A program made the position numbers and the translations under genes. This document shows, piece after piece, positions 8,485 to 18,244 of a stretch of 64,000 nt of DNA (the first letter of the stretch is position 1; each line of letters starts with the position of its first letter). The stretch is from Aromatoleum petrolei (lineage in GTDB: Bacteria > Pseudomonadota > Gammaproteobacteria > Burkholderiales > Rhodocyclaceae). The stretch spans positions 3,291,001 to 3,355,000 of the forward strand of contig NZ_CP059560.1 in NCBI RefSeq assembly GCF_017894385.1, in the 5' to 3' direction. The notes under the pieces were generated by a model, which searched no databases, had not been told where the DNA came from, and saw only the letters and a list, made by a program, of their open reading frames with translations.

Positions 8485-9435
8485 TCAGTGCGCGGCGCCG
8501 AGCGCGTCGCGCAGTTCCTCGCGGCTGACGGTGGCCGTGCCGAGCTTGCCGACGACGACCCCGGCCGCGACGTTGGCGAGCGCCGTCGCGTCGGGCAGCG
8601 ACAGGCCGCAGGCGAGCCCCGCGCCGAGCACCGCGACGACCGTGTCGCCCGCGCCGGTGACGTCGAACACGTCGCGTGCGCGGGTCGGCAGGTCGAGCGG
8701 CGCCTGGCCCTTCTGCAGCAGCGTCATGCCGCGCTCGGAGCGGGTGACGAGCAGGGCCTCGAGATCCAGCGCGTCACGCAGCGCCTCGCCGCGCTGGCGC
8801 AGGGTCGCCTCGTCGGCGCAATGGCCCACGACCGCCTCGAATTCGGACAGGTTCGGGGTGATCACGGTCGCGCCGCAGTAGCGGCCGAAGTCCGTGCCCT
8901 TGGGATCGACCACCACCGGCACCCGGCGTTCTCGCGCGACGCGGATCAGGCTGCCGACCTGCGCCAGCGTGCCCTTGCCGTAGTCGGATAGCACCACCGC
9001 ACCGCTCGCACCGATCGCGTCCTCGAAAGCCTGCTCGATGCCGGCGCTCTCGAGTACCGCGAAGTTGTCCTCGAAGTCGAGGCGGATGAGTTGCTGGTGG
9101 CGGCTGATGATGCGCAGCTTGGTGATCGTCGGGTGTTGCGGCGCTTCCAGCAGGCGGCACGCGACGCCGCCGGATTCGAGCCGCTCGCGCAGCAGGCGTG
9201 CGGCCTCGTCGCGGCCCACGAGGCCGACGATCTCGGCGCCGGCGCCGAGCGAAGCCGCATTGAGCGCGACGTTGCCGGCGCCGCCGGCGCGGAATTCGTC
9301 CCCCTCTACCTTGACGACCGGCACCGGCGCCTCGGGCGAGATGCGCGTCGTCGAGCCGTGCCAGTAGCGGTCGAGCATCACGTCGCCGACGACGAGGACG
9401 CGACCGGCGGAAAAATCGGGCAGGGAAGGCAGCAT
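8485..9435 (-). CDS. hldA: D-glycero-beta-D-manno-heptose-7-phosphate kinase (HldA / RfaE domain I)
   Basis: A 316-residue PfkB/ribokinase-family sugar kinase. It shows [23 protein letters not shown] at the N-terminus, [17 protein letters not shown], and the PfkB C-terminal signature [19 protein letters not shown] containing the catalytic Asp. It phosphorylates D-glycero-D-manno-heptose 7-phosphate at C1. Unlike enterobacterial HldE, there is no fused adenylyltransferase domain after it: the protein ends at [10 protein letters not shown], and hldD follows. Betaproteobacteria commonly split HldE into HldA and HldC, so a separate hldC must be elsewhere. This is the first gene of the LPS operon; 73 bases separate it from cobC upstream on the same strand, and that gap probably holds the operon promoter, although I see no clear consensus boxes. 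Confidence 0.93.
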   Translation of the reverse strand: MLPSLPDFSAGRVLVVGDVMLDRYWHGSTTRISPEAPVPVVKVEGDEFRAGGAGNVALNAASLGAGAEIVGLVGRDEAARLLRERLESGGVACRLLEAPQHPTITKLRIISRHQQLIRLDFEDNFAVLESAGIEQAFEDAIGASGAVVLSDYGKGTLAQVGSLIRVARERRVPVVVDPKGTDFGRYCGATVITPNLSEFEAVVGHCADEATLRQRGEALRDALDLEALLVTRSERGMTLLQKGQAPLDLPTRARDVFDVTGAGDTVVAVLGAGLACGLSLPDATALANVAAGVVVGKLGTATVSREELRDALGAAH

Positions 9436-9508
9436 CAGGGAAGGACTGCTACGGGCAGCGCGTTGAAAAGTCTGCGATTATCCCACGAACCGGGTAGTGC
9501 GCGATGTT

Positions 9509-10060
9509 TCAGCGGTTGAACCACCTCAGCACGACGCCCCAGTCTTCGACGTCGAGGCGCGCGACGTGGCCGCAGGCGAAATCGAGGCCCAGCCAGCGTT
9601 CGGGGGGCAGGCCCAGCAGGTGGCCGGCGATCGCGCGCAGCGGGCCGCCGTGGGCGACCACGACGACGGGGGCAGCGGGCGCTGCGGCGCGCAGGGCGTC
9701 GAGCCAGTGCAAGACCCGCACGCTCATGTCGCGCGCCGATTCGCCGCCGGGGGCGCGGAAGCCCAGGGGGTCGTCGGCCCAGGTGTCGATCGCGGTGCCG
9801 ATGTCGGCGTAGGGGCGCAGTTCCCATTCGCCGAAGTGCATTTCCTTGAGGCGATCGTCGAGAACCGGGGCGCCGAGTTCGGCAGCGAGCAGGCGCGCCC
9901 GAGCGAGCGGGCTCGCGTGCAGCACATAGTCTGCCGGCAGCAGCGGGCGCAACCGCGCCGCGACCTCCGCGGCGGATTCCGCGAGGCCGACGTCCGACTG
10001 TCCGTAGCACACGCCCGCCGGAACGTCCGGCCGGGGGTGGCGGATCAGGTGAAGTTCCAT
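9509..10060 (-). CDS. cobC: Histidine phosphatase, likely alpha-ribazole-5'-phosphate phosphatase CobC
   Basis: A 183-residue phosphoglycerate-mutase-like phosphatase. The RHG-type motif is LIRHPRPD (residues 5-12), where the usual RHG/RHA reads RHP; a [13 protein letters not shown] segment, the acidic E-residue region [11 protein letters not shown] and the second histidine in [12 protein letters not shown] complete the active site. In the late cobalamin pathway it removes the 5'-phosphate of alpha-ribazole phosphate or of adenosylcobalamin phosphate. Its ATG lies 16 bases inside the end of cobS on the same strand, so it is translationally coupled to it, which is the main reason for the CobC call rather than a generic phosphatase. 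It is the last gene of the cobT-cobS-cobC unit. Confidence 0.8.
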   Translation of the reverse strand: MELHLIRHPRPDVPAGVCYGQSDVGLAESAAEVAARLRPLLPADYVLHASPLARARLLAAELGAPVLDDRLKEMHFGEWELRPYADIGTAIDTWADDPLGFRAPGGESARDMSVRVLHWLDALRAAAPAAPVVVVAHGGPLRAIAGHLLGLPPERWLGLDFACGHVARLDVEDWGVVLRWFNR

Positions 10061-10815
10061 GCCGAGAGGATGCCCAGATAGATCGCCAGTTCGGTCGCCT
10101 GCTGCGTCGCGCCCAGCAGGTCGCCGGTGTAGCCGCCGAGGCGGCGTACGAAGTAGCGCGCGGCCCACCCGGTCACGGCGACGGTCGCGATCAGCGCGGC
10201 GGCCGCTTCCTGCGGCGCCTGCAGCGCGAGCGGCAGGACGCCAAAGGTCGTCGCGATCGTGAGTTCGGGCGTCGAAAGCCGGCGCGCAAGCGGCTTCGCC
10301 TTCGCCGTCTCGTCCTCGCGCACGTATTCGAGGGTGTGGATCAGGCTGGTCGAGGCGAGCCGCGACAGCGGATGCGCGACGAGCAATGCGATGGCGACGG
10401 CGGTCGCGCCCGCTGCGGCCAGTTCGACCAGCGCCGCGGCCTTCGCCAGCAGCATCAGCACGAGGCCCACGGTGCCGTAGCTGCCGATGCGCGAGTCCTT
10501 CATGATCGTCAGCACCTGGGACTTGTCCCAGCCGCCGCCCAGTCCGTCGCAGGCGTCGGCCCAGCCGTCCTCGTGGAAGGCGCCGGTGGCGCGGATCGTC
10601 ACCGCCATCGACAGCAGCACCGCGAGGGTGGGCGGGAGGAACTGCGCGAGCGCCAGCCAGCTCGCCGCGCCTATGCCGCCGACCACCCAGCCGACCAGCG
10701 GGAAGTAGCGCGCGGCGTGGTTCAGGCGCTCGGGCGACCACGGTACCCACGCTGGCACCGGCAGGCGCGTGAAGAAGCCCAGCGCGGTGAAGAAGAGTTC
10801 AAGCTGGTAGCGCAT
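10045..10815 (-). CDS. cobS: Adenosylcobinamide-GDP ribazoletransferase (cobalamin synthase) CobS
   Basis: A 256-residue polytopic inner-membrane protein. It begins [21 protein letters not shown], the typical CobS N-terminus, and has the conserved acidic motif [20 protein letters not shown] (residues about 77-97) that binds Mg and the substrate, followed by KDSRIGSYG. About six hydrophobic segments follow. It joins adenosylcobinamide-GDP to alpha-ribazole (phosphate) to make adenosylcobalamin (phosphate). It lies 8 bases downstream of cobT and overlaps cobC by 16 bases. Enzyme partners CobU (13545-14087) and CobT (upstream) are in the same locus. Confidence 0.94.
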   Translation of the reverse strand: MRYQLELFFTALGFFTRLPVPAWVPWSPERLNHAARYFPLVGWVVGGIGAASWLALAQFLPPTLAVLLSMAVTIRATGAFHEDGWADACDGLGGGWDKSQVLTIMKDSRIGSYGTVGLVLMLLAKAAALVELAAAGATAVAIALLVAHPLSRLASTSLIHTLEYVREDETAKAKPLARRLSTPELTIATTFGVLPLALQAPQEAAAALIATVAVTGWAARYFVRRLGGYTGDLLGATQQATELAIYLGILSAWNFT

Positions 10816-10823
10816 CCGGGCTG

Positions 10824-11888
10824 TCAGGCGTTCTTGTCGCTGACGCCGGCCGAATCGAAGCTCGCCATCTCGTTGAGGAAGTTCGCCGCCGCCTGCAGCA
10901 GCGGGAAGGCGAGTGCGGCACCGGTGCCTTCGCCGAGGCGCAGGTCGAGCTCCATCAGCGGATCGACGCCGAAGTGCTTCAGCTGTGCCGTGTGGCCGGG
11001 CTCCTTCGAACGGTGTGCGAACACGCAGTAATCGAGGATCGCGGGCGCGATCGCGTGCGCGACGAGCAATGCCGAGGTGACGATGAAGCCGTCAATCAGC
11101 AGCGTCATGCGCTTTTCCGCGGCGCCCAGCATCGCGCCGGCCATCACTGCGATTTCGAAGCCGCCGTACTCGGCGAGCGCGGCGCGGGGATCGGTGGGGC
11201 GTCCGCCGCGGGCGAGCGCCTGGCCGAGCAGTTCGCGCTTGCGCACGAGGCCGGCGTCGTCGAGGCCGGTGCCGCGGCCCGTTACGGTGACGAGATCTGC
11301 GCCGCCGGCATCGCCGATCAGGCAGTGTGTGAGCAGCGAGGCCGCGGCGGTGTTGCCGATGCCCATTTCACCGAAGCCGACCACGTTGCAGCCGTTGGCG
11401 GCGAGCGTGTGGGCGAGTTCGCGGCCGCGGGCGAGCGCGGCATCCGCCTGCTCGGCGCTCATCGCCGGCGCGTCGAGGTAGTTTGCCGTGCCGGGGCCGA
11501 GCTTGGCGTTGATGAGGCCCGGTCGCTGGCCGAATTCGTGGTTCACCCCGCAATCGATGACGGTGAGCCCCAGCCCCATCTGGCGGCTGAACACGTTGAT
11601 CGCCGCGCCGCCGGCGAGGAAGTTCTCGACCATCTGCCAGGTGACGTCCTGCGGGAAGGCCGAAATCCCTGCGCGCGCCGCGCCGTGGTCGCCGGCGAAG
11701 ACCATGATGTGCGGCTGGCGCAGTTCCGGGCTGAGGGTCTGCTGGATGAGCCCCAGCTGCAGCGCCAGCGGCTCCAGGCGGCCCAGGGCGCCCAGCGGCT
11801 TGGTCTTGTTGTCGATGCGGTGCTGGAGATCGGCCGCGAGCGCGCGGTCGGGCGCGCAGATCTGAAATGTCATGGTGGCGGTATGCAT
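10824..11888 (-). CDS. cobT: Nicotinate-nucleotide-dimethylbenzimidazole phosphoribosyltransferase CobT
   Basis: A 354-residue CobT. Conserved elements are [17 protein letters not shown] near the N-terminus, [50 protein letters not shown] and the C-terminal [20 protein letters not shown] with the catalytic Glu. It makes alpha-ribazole 5'-phosphate from dimethylbenzimidazole and nicotinate mononucleotide for the lower ligand of B12. I chose the ATG at 11888 because an AGGG sits about six bases ahead; a second ATG five codons downstream (11873, before TFQICAPDR) has no visible ribosome site but is also possible. It heads the cobT-cobS-cobC unit on the minus strand; 70 bases separate it from the signalling gene upstream. 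Confidence 0.94.
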   Translation of the reverse strand: MHTATMTFQICAPDRALAADLQHRIDNKTKPLGALGRLEPLALQLGLIQQTLSPELRQPHIMVFAGDHGAARAGISAFPQDVTWQMVENFLAGGAAINVFSRQMGLGLTVIDCGVNHEFGQRPGLINAKLGPGTANYLDAPAMSAEQADAALARGRELAHTLAANGCNVVGFGEMGIGNTAAASLLTHCLIGDAGGADLVTVTGRGTGLDDAGLVRKRELLGQALARGGRPTDPRAALAEYGGFEIAVMAGAMLGAAEKRMTLLIDGFIVTSALLVAHAIAPAILDYCVFAHRSKEPGHTAQLKHFGVDPLMELDLRLGEGTGAALAFPLLQAAANFLNEMASFDSAGVSDKNA

Positions 11889-11958
11889 GTGCCCTGAAAG
11901 GGCTGCGATGGTAGCACGCAGCCTGTGCCGCGGTGGCACGCGGCCCGCGCCGCGAGCC

Positions 11959-13425
11959 TCACGCCTGGGCGATGCTGCGGGCGGTGCCGTGCTGGCGGTT
12001 GAGGCGCTTGCCTTCCTTGGCGCGGCGCATGAGCTTGCTTGCCTGCTTGAGCAGGGTGAGGGCGTTGGCGCCTTCATTGCTCGAGATCGCGCAGCCCATC
12101 GAAACATCGAGCATGAACGTCTGCCCGTCAATCTGGATCGCCTCTCCCGCCACCGTGGTGACGGCGTTCGCGACGCGCTGCAGGTCGTCCATGTCGAACA
12201 CCTCCTCGAGCGCGATCACGAACTGGTCGTTCTCCGGGCGTGCCACGGTGTCCTGTTCGCGCACGATGCTGCGCAGGCGCTGCGCGACGATCTTGAGGAT
12301 CTCGTCGCCGACGTGCTGCCCGTAGCTGTCGTTGATCGAGCTGAACTCATCGAGGTCGAGCATCACGACGCCGATGCGGGTGTTGTGACGCTTGGCGCGG
12401 ATGATGCCTTGGTCGATGCGGTCGGTGAGCAGGAGCTGGTTGGCCAGGCCGGTGAGCGGATCGTGATGCGACAGTTCCTGGAAGCGCTGCTCGCTCTCCT
12501 GCAGGCGAAGGGCGAGGGATTCGATCTCGTGGCTGCGTTGCGCCATGCCCTGGGTGAGGAACTGCTCCGATGCCTGCAAGGTTTCGATCGAATGCTCCAG
12601 GCTGGCGACCTCGTCGGCGTGTCGGGCGGCGCGCTCGCGCCAGTTCGAGCCGGTGCGTTCGGCCAGCGCGAGCGACATCGTCAGCACGCCGAACGTCCAT
12701 GCAAGCTGGATCGCGTGAACCGGCAACCCTTCCGCGCGCAGCACCCCCGTGTGGGTGGCGAGGAAGAGCGCCGCGCCGACGAGCATGGCGGTCCAGCCGG
12801 CAATGAGAAGCCGCGCTCCCGGCAGTTTCTGCTGACGGCCATGCGCCGCGCACGCGATCGCCAGCAGTGCGAAGGCCGGGCTGATGCCGGCGATCAACGT
12901 GTTCGCGTAATCGCCTGGCAGCACGAAGGCGCCTGCCAGCGCGACGCCGAACAGTGCCGTGAAGACCTTGAGTGCAAGGTCGAGGCGCGGCGAAAGGGTC
13001 GCGGTGCGCAGGTATTCTCGATTTAACAGGGCTGCCGACACGCCGGCGAGGGCCAGGCCCAAGGGCTCTGCGGTCTTGGCCCAGCCACCGTCCGTTCCTC
13101 CGGGCGAAAAGCCGTGGAGCAGGCCGACGGCAAGCAGGCTGAGGCCGGTGCCGAATGCGAATCCTGCGTAAATGATGTAACTGCGGTCGCGGTTGGCGAG
13201 GAATTGGAGCAGCTTGTTGAGCAGCAGGGCGGCTGCAAAGCCGACGTAGAAGATCGTGGCCAGCAGGTTCGCCAGGAGCTTCTCGGCCTCCGGTTGGGCA
13301 TCGGCCTGCGCAAAGGCCGCGACGGGAAGGCTCAGCGGGATCAGCAGGGCGAGGCGCAGGCGTGCGGCATCGAACGCCGTGCGGCGTTCGATCATCCCGC
13401 CAGTCGGTTGCGCGACAACGTCCAT
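11959..13425 (-). CDS. Membrane sensor with N-terminal 7TM-like region and degenerate GGDEF domain
   Basis: A 488-residue protein. Residues about 21-40 form a signal sequence ending AAFAQA, then seven or so hydrophobic segments to about residue 250, resembling a truncated 7TMR-DISM module without its large periplasmic domain. A coiled coil (about 255-310) leads into a GGDEF domain starting [20 protein letters not shown]. Its active-site signature, normally GG[DE]EF, reads PENDQF (397-402), so diguanylate cyclase activity is doubtful; it may bind c-di-GMP or GTP or act as a structural output domain. The remaining fold markers ([20 protein letters not shown]) are intact. An alternative start at 13395 begins exactly before the signal peptide. 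It sits between cobU and cobT on the same strand, breaking the cob cluster, with no evident functional link to B12. Confidence 0.8.
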   Translation of the reverse strand: MDVVAQPTGGMIERRTAFDAARLRLALLIPLSLPVAAFAQADAQPEAEKLLANLLATIFYVGFAAALLLNKLLQFLANRDRSYIIYAGFAFGTGLSLLAVGLLHGFSPGGTDGGWAKTAEPLGLALAGVSAALLNREYLRTATLSPRLDLALKVFTALFGVALAGAFVLPGDYANTLIAGISPAFALLAIACAAHGRQQKLPGARLLIAGWTAMLVGAALFLATHTGVLRAEGLPVHAIQLAWTFGVLTMSLALAERTGSNWRERAARHADEVASLEHSIETLQASEQFLTQGMAQRSHEIESLALRLQESEQRFQELSHHDPLTGLANQLLLTDRIDQGIIRAKRHNTRIGVVMLDLDEFSSINDSYGQHVGDEILKIVAQRLRSIVREQDTVARPENDQFVIALEEVFDMDDLQRVANAVTTVAGEAIQIDGQTFMLDVSMGCAISSNEGANALTLLKQASKLMRRAKEGKRLNRQHGTARSIAQA

Positions 13426-13544
13426 GACTGCCCTGTCGATCAGATCTTGTTACGAGCCTGCAATTCTAGGAGGCAAACGCGCTCAGCGTACAAGAAATCC
13501 ACCCCGGCATGGGTAGCGCCAGGTCGCAGTGTTGCGGTTTTCCC

Positions 13545-14087
13545 TCAGGCGCCGCCCTTGAGTGTCAGCGGCAGGCCCGCGGCGACGAAGGTGACGCGCG
13601 CGCAGGCGGTAGCGGTCATCTGGTTCAGGCGGCCCGCCTCGTCGCGGAACACGCGCCCGAGAGGGGTGTCCGGGACGAGGCCCAGGCCGACCTCGTTGGC
13701 GACGAGCAGCACCTCGCCGCGCAGTGTCGGCAGAATCTCGAGCAGCGCTGCACGTTCCGCTTCGAGCACCGGCGGCAGGTCGGTGCCGGTCGGGATGTCG
13801 GCGCCTGCCAGCAGGTTGGAGAGCCACAGCGTCAGGCAGTCGACGATCACGCAGCGGCCTTCGCCGGCTTCGCGCGCCAGCGTTGCCGCGAGCATGATCG
13901 GTGACTCGACCGTGCGCCAGCCGGCCGGGCGGTCTTCCTGGTGGCGGCGGATGCGGGCCGTCATCTCGTCGTCGAGGGCTTCGGCGGTGGCGATCACGGT
14001 GACCGGCAGGCCGCTTGCGGTGGCGAGGCTTTCGGCGTGGCGGCTCTTGCCCGAGCGCGCGCCACCGAGAATGAGGTGAGCGGACAT
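13545..14087 (-). CDS. cobU: Adenosylcobinamide kinase / adenosylcobinamide-phosphate guanylyltransferase CobU
   Basis: A 180-residue P-loop enzyme. It begins MSAHLILGGARSGKSRHAE with the Walker A at about residues 8-15, has ATAEALDDEMTARIRRHQEDRPAGWRTVE (the GMP-accepting His in the RRHQ stretch) and VDCLTLWLSNLL, then EVGLGLVPDTPLGRVFRDEAGRLNQ, all CobU/CobP signatures. It phosphorylates adenosylcobinamide and transfers GMP to give adenosylcobinamide-GDP, the substrate of CobS. It is transcribed divergently from btuB; the 456-base gap contains the cobalamin riboswitch, which is oriented toward btuB and not toward cobU. The open frame continues upstream for hundreds of codons antisense to btuB, which is an artefact of GC-rich sequence. 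Confidence 0.95.
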   Translation of the reverse strand: MSAHLILGGARSGKSRHAESLATASGLPVTVIATAEALDDEMTARIRRHQEDRPAGWRTVESPIMLAATLAREAGEGRCVIVDCLTLWLSNLLAGADIPTGTDLPPVLEAERAALLEILPTLRGEVLLVANEVGLGLVPDTPLGRVFRDEAGRLNQMTATACARVTFVAAGLPLTLKGGA

Positions 14088-14157
14088 GTCTTTGGAATTG
14101 CGCGCTTTTTCTGCGCTGCGCAAAATTGCGGAACGCGCTATTATCCGCCCCGCGCCC

Positions 14158-14400
14158 GTTTTCGGGTGCGACGTGTTACAGGTGCCCGACGGCGACTCCC
14201 GCCCGAGGGTTAAACGGGAAACAGGTGCGCGAACGGCTCCCCGAGCCTCCCTCGCAATGCCTGTGCTGCCCCCGCAACGGTAAGTGGACGCAAGGCGCAT
14301 CCAACCGCCACTGGACGAGAGTCCGGGAAGGCGATGCGCTCGGAGCGGGCTCCGCCATGGAGCACCGTCCAGCCCACGAGCCCGGATACCGGCCCGGACA
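14158..14400 (+). ncRNA. Cobalamin (AdoCbl) riboswitch upstream of btuB
   Basis: The leader of btuB carries the cobalamin riboswitch conserved elements in order: an ACAGGTGCCC arm near 14177, GGGAAACAGGTG near 14216-14227, the core TGCTGCCCCCGCAACGGTAA (ending near 14282), GCCACTG at 14307-14313, GGGAAGGC at 14325-14332 and the 3' B12 box AGCCCGGATACCGGCC at 14379-14394. A TATTAT at 14139-14144 is a likely -10 box just ahead. After the aptamer there are 143 bases to the btuB ATG at 14544; this expression platform contains a pyrimidine-purine hairpin potential but no clear oligoT terminator, so translational control by sequestering the btuB ribosome site is more likely. High coenzyme B12 should repress btuB and probably the downstream btuC-btuD-cobO genes. 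Exact ends are approximate. Confidence 0.92.
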
Positions 14401-14543
14401 CGAGAAGGCGGAAGTGCCGCGGGGATGCGGTGACGGGCGTGCATTGCAGCGACTCGACGTGTGGTTTCCCCGGGCGGCGCTTCCATTGTGAAGATGACCG
14501 GCATTGCGGGGACGCGACTGCCGGCGCAGGGAGAATCCCAATA

Positions 14544-16442
14544 ATGAACATCCGCCTGTCCGCCATCGCCGTCGCGGTGGCTGCCGCGTTGCCGTTTACC
14601 TCGGGCGCACTCGCCGCCAACGAGAAGACCGGTGACCCCGTCGTTGTGACCGCGACGCGCATGCCGACCCCGATCAACGAACTGCTCAGCGATCTCACGG
14701 TCATCGAACGCGAGGACATCGAACTCGCCGGCCAGGCCACATTGGCCGAATTCCTGGCGGCGCAGGCGAGCGTTCAGTTCTCGCAGGCGGGCGGCCCGGG
14801 GACCACGACGGGCATCTATCTGCGCGGCGGTGCGGCGAGCCACACGCTGATTCTCGTCGATGGCATGCGTACGGGCTCGGCGACCCTTGGCGAGCCGACC
14901 CCGCAGAACATCCCGCTGTCCCAGATCGAGCGCATCGAGATCCTGCGCGGACCGGCTAGCGCGCTGTACGGCAGTGACGCGGTCGGCGGCGTGATCCAGG
15001 TCTTCACGCGACGTGGCGAGACGGGCGGGCCGCGCGTCGACGCCTTCGCCGGCGCAGGCAGCTACGGACGCCGTGAAGCCAATGTCGGCGTGTCGGGCGC
15101 CGACCAGCGCTGGTCCTATAGCCTCTCGGGCGGCTATTCGGAGTCCGAAGGCTACAGCGCGCGTCGCAAGGCCGTCGCGGACCCGGACAAGGACGGTCAT
15201 CGCGAAACGAATTTCGCCGGTAGCCTCGCGTTCCGCCCCGCCGCAGGGCACGAAGTCGGAATGTCCGTGCTGCATAGCGATCAGCGCGCCTGGTACGACA
15301 ACCAGTTTTCGCCGCTGCCTGCGAACGTCCGCAGCGACAGTGTCGTGTCGACGCTGAAACTGTACAGCCAGAACCGCATCACGGACATCTGGGACTCGTC
15401 GCTGAGTGTCGGCCGTTCGATCGATGACGGCCGCGACCGTTTCTCCGAGTTCTCGCCCGAGGCGCACTTCACGACCGAGCAGGACCAAGTGATCTGGCAG
15501 AACACTTTCCGCCTGCCCGTCGGGCGCGTCATGCTCGGCTACGAGTATCTCGAACAGCACGTCGATACCGGCCAGCCGATCGCAGTCGACAGCCGTTCGG
15601 TCGGCTCGGTGCTGGCGGGTTGGCAAGGCAGCTTCGGTCGCAGCCGCCTGCAGGCCAACCTGCGCCACGACGACAATTCGCGCTTCGAGGACAAGACCAC
15701 CGGCTCGCTCGCCTACGGCTACCAGCTGAGCGACCAGTGGCGTGTCCATGCGTCCTATGGCACCTCGTTCGCCGCGCCGACGTTCAACGACCTCTACTGG
15801 CCGGAGGACGTCTTCGTCTGTACCACCGCGATCTGCGGTTTCGACATGACGTTCCTCACCCGCGGCAATCCCGACGTCAAGCCGGAGGAAGGGCGCAATC
15901 GCGAACTCGCGCTGCATTGGGAAGGAACGAACGCCGCGGCGTCGGTGACCTACTTCAACAACAAGGTGCGCAACCTCATCGACTGGCAGTCGACGTTCCC
16001 GGCTCCCGACGTATCGCTGTTGATGCCGTCCAATGTGGCATCGGCGAAACTCGAGGGTGTCAGCCTCAGCGGCCGTGCGGACATCGGGGCCTGGCACGCT
16101 TCGGCGAACATCGACTTCCTGAAGGCGCGCGACGAGGATACGGGGGATCATCTGCAGCGTCGCGCCGATCGTACGGCGAGCTTCCGTTTGAGCCGTTCGA
16201 TGGGGCAACTGCTCGCCGGCGGCGAGCTCGTTGCAAGCGGCGCGCGCTACAGCAGCAACGGCGAGCGCGACCGCCTCGACGGCTACGGCATCGTGAATCT
16301 GTTCGCCCGCTATGCGATCGATCGTGCGTGGTCGCTCGAGGGACGCATCAACAACCTGTTCGACAAGAAGTACGAACTGATCAAGGATTACAACACGCCG
16401 GGCGCCAACGTCTTCGTGGGCGTGCGCTACGCGCCCAAGTGA
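14544..16442 (+). CDS. btuB: TonB-dependent vitamin B12 outer-membrane receptor BtuB
   Basis: A 632-residue outer-membrane receptor. A signal peptide (residues 1 to about 25, ending GALAA) is followed by a TonB box-like DPVVVTATRM (about 31-40), a plug domain with IYLRGGAASHTLILVDGMR and IERIEILRGPASALYGSDAVGGVIQ, and a beta-barrel ending in RYAPK (the family more usually ends in an aromatic residue such as F; here a Tyr lies five from the end). It imports cobalamin/corrinoids across the outer membrane using TonB energy. The start is the ATG following the riboswitch; an in-frame ATG 70 codons upstream lies inside the riboswitch and is not used. Downstream btuC begins 37 bases later. Length fits BtuB (about 600-640). 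Confidence 0.92.
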   Translation: MNIRLSAIAVAVAAALPFTSGALAANEKTGDPVVVTATRMPTPINELLSDLTVIEREDIELAGQATLAEFLAAQASVQFSQAGGPGTTTGIYLRGGAASHTLILVDGMRTGSATLGEPTPQNIPLSQIERIEILRGPASALYGSDAVGGVIQVFTRRGETGGPRVDAFAGAGSYGRREANVGVSGADQRWSYSLSGGYSESEGYSARRKAVADPDKDGHRETNFAGSLAFRPAAGHEVGMSVLHSDQRAWYDNQFSPLPANVRSDSVVSTLKLYSQNRITDIWDSSLSVGRSIDDGRDRFSEFSPEAHFTTEQDQVIWQNTFRLPVGRVMLGYEYLEQHVDTGQPIAVDSRSVGSVLAGWQGSFGRSRLQANLRHDDNSRFEDKTTGSLAYGYQLSDQWRVHASYGTSFAAPTFNDLYWPEDVFVCTTAICGFDMTFLTRGNPDVKPEEGRNRELALHWEGTNAAASVTYFNNKVRNLIDWQSTFPAPDVSLLMPSNVASAKLEGVSLSGRADIGAWHASANIDFLKARDEDTGDHLQRRADRTASFRLSRSMGQLLAGGELVASGARYSSNGERDRLDGYGIVNLFARYAIDRAWSLEGRINNLFDKKYELIKDYNTPGANVFVGVRYAPK

Positions 16443-16479
16443 GGGCGCGCGGCCGTCGTGAGCGGATGACAGGAGACCC

Positions 16480-17460
16480 ATGCCGGGACGCACATCACCA
16501 GGCTTCGTGATCGCGGGGCTGACGCTCGCGGGCGTGTGCGCGCTGGCGTGGGCGCTGTCCGCCGGTGATCTGCCCATCGGTCTGGCCGACGTCTTCGGCG
16601 CGCTGTTCCGTGGCGCCGAAGGCATGGCCGCCGACGTCGTGCGCGAGCTGCGCCTGCCGCGTGCGGTGGCCGTGTTCGTGTGCGGCGGGCTGCTGGCGCT
16701 GGCCGGCGCGCTGATGCAGGTGCTGCTGCGCAATCCGCTGGCCGATCCCTACGTGCTGGGCGTCTCCGGTGGCGCCGCGGTCGGGGCGCTGGCGGCGATG
16801 CTGGTCGGTGCGTCGTCCTGGGTCGTCGACGGGGCGGCCTTCGGCGGCGCGCTGGCGGCGATGCTGGTGGTGTTCGGGCTCGCGCACGGCGATGGCTCGT
16901 GGACGCAGACACGGCTGCTGCTCACGGGCGTCATCGTCGCGGCCGGCTGCGGCGCGGCGGTGACCCTGATGCTGTCGCTGGCGACGGACACGCGCCTGCA
17001 GTCGATGCTGTTCTGGCTGATGGGCGACGCCAGCGGCGCGAGCCGGCCGTGGCCGGCACTGGCGGTGCTCGTCGCCGGGCTCGTCGCGGTGCTACCGGTC
17101 GCGCGCGACCTCAACGTGCTCGCACGCGGCGAGACAACGGCCTCGGCACTGGGCGTGCGTGTGCGGCGGCTGCGTTACCTGCTCTACGTGCTCGCGTCGC
17201 TGCTCACCGCGGCAGCCGTGACGCTGGTCGGTTCCGTGGGTTTCGTCGGCCTGATCGTGCCGCATCTGGTGCGCTTCGCCATCGGCAACGACCAGCGCCT
17301 GCTGCTGCCGGCGGCGCTGCTCGCAGGTGGCACGCTGCTCACGCTCGCCGACACGGCCGCTCGCACCGTCATCGCGCCCGTGCAGCTGCCCGTCGGCGTG
17401 CTCACCGCGCTGATCGGCGTGCCGGTGTTCCTCTTCCTGCTGTCGCGGAGTTCGCGATGA
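16480..17460 (+). CDS. btuC: Cobalamin ABC transporter permease BtuC (FecCD family)
   Basis: A 326-residue FecCD-type permease with about ten transmembrane segments. Signatures include LRLPRAVAVFVCGGLLALAG, MQVLLRNPLADPYVLGVSGG (the classic N-PL-A-P-LG motif), FWLMGDASGASRP and the cytoplasmic coupling region ARGETTASALGVRVRRLRYL, then GFVGLIVPHLVRF. It forms the membrane channel of the B12 importer together with BtuD, whose start overlaps its stop by 4 bases (ATGA). The family also imports siderophores; the B12 call rests on the preceding riboswitch-btuB and following cobO. No periplasmic binding-protein gene (btuF) lies in this locus. Confidence 0.9.
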   Translation: MPGRTSPGFVIAGLTLAGVCALAWALSAGDLPIGLADVFGALFRGAEGMAADVVRELRLPRAVAVFVCGGLLALAGALMQVLLRNPLADPYVLGVSGGAAVGALAAMLVGASSWVVDGAAFGGALAAMLVVFGLAHGDGSWTQTRLLLTGVIVAAGCGAAVTLMLSLATDTRLQSMLFWLMGDASGASRPWPALAVLVAGLVAVLPVARDLNVLARGETTASALGVRVRRLRYLLYVLASLLTAAAVTLVGSVGFVGLIVPHLVRFAIGNDQRLLLPAALLAGGTLLTLADTAARTVIAPVQLPVGVLTALIGVPVFLFLLSRSSR

Positions 17461-18242
17461 CGCGCATCGGCGATTCGTCCGTCCTGCTCGAGGCCGAGCG
17501 CCTCGCGCTGCAGGTCGGCGAGCGCTGGCTGTGCTGCGAGTTCAGCCTGCGGCTTGCCGCGGGGGAGTGTCTGGTGCTGCTCGGGCCCAACGGGGCCGGC
17601 AAGACCACGCTGCTGCACACCCTTGCCGGCCTGCGCGCGCCGACGGTGGGCAGCGTGCGCCTCGGCGGACGCTCCTACGCGGACTGGGACAGCCTCGTGG
17701 CGGCGCGTTTGCGCGGCCTGCTCGCGCAGCAGCAGCCGGACCACTTTTCCGCCTCGGTGCTGCAGACGGCACTGATCGGCCGTCATCCGCATCTCGGCCG
17801 CTGGGGCTGGGAGACCGCCGCCGACATCGCCATCGCACAGGCGGCGCTGGCCGAAGTGGGTCTCGCCGAATTCGCCGGGCGGGACGTTCTCAGCCTGTCC
17901 GGCGGCGAGCGTCAGCGCGTGTCGATCGCAACGCTGCTGACGCAGGCGCCGCGGCTCTTCCTGCTCGACGAGCCGACCAACCACCTCGATCTGCATTACC
18001 AGATCGCCGTGCTGGAGCTGTTTGCGCGCCTCAAGCGCGAGGGGTGCGGTGTGGTCATGGTGCTGCACGACATCAATCTCGCGACGCGCTTCGCCGACCA
18101 CGTGATCCTGCTTGACGGCAAGGGCGGCGTGCTTGCCGGTGCGCGCGAGGAGGTCCTGCAGGCGGACCACCTCAGTCGCGCCTTCGACCACCCGATCCGT
18201 CGCCTCGACGTGGGCGAGCGGATCCTCTTTATCCCGGATTGA
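17457..18242 (+). CDS. btuD: Cobalamin ABC transporter ATP-binding protein BtuD
   Basis: A 261-residue ABC ATPase. Walker A is GPNGAGKTTLLH (about 41-52), the Q-loop LAQQQPDHF, the signature LSGGERQRVSIA, Walker B LFLLDEPTNHLDL, and the switch His in MVLHDINLATRF. It energises corrinoid uptake through BtuC. The ATG overlaps the btuC stop. Its own stop is followed two bases later by the ATG of cobO, so uptake and adenosylation are translated in series. Regulation should come from the upstream cobalamin riboswitch if transcription runs through. Confidence 0.9.
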   Translation: MTRIGDSSVLLEAERLALQVGERWLCCEFSLRLAAGECLVLLGPNGAGKTTLLHTLAGLRAPTVGSVRLGGRSYADWDSLVAARLRGLLAQQQPDHFSASVLQTALIGRHPHLGRWGWETAADIAIAQAALAEVGLAEFAGRDVLSLSGGERQRVSIATLLTQAPRLFLLDEPTNHLDLHYQIAVLELFARLKREGCGVVMVLHDINLATRFADHVILLDGKGGVLAGAREEVLQADHLSRAFDHPIRRLDVGERILFIPD

Positions 18243-18244
18243 GC

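Noticed and set aside
13545..16733. 1062-codon minus-strand frame
   Set aside because: Only the last 180 codons are cobU; the rest runs antisense through btuB and the riboswitch and has no recognisable domains.
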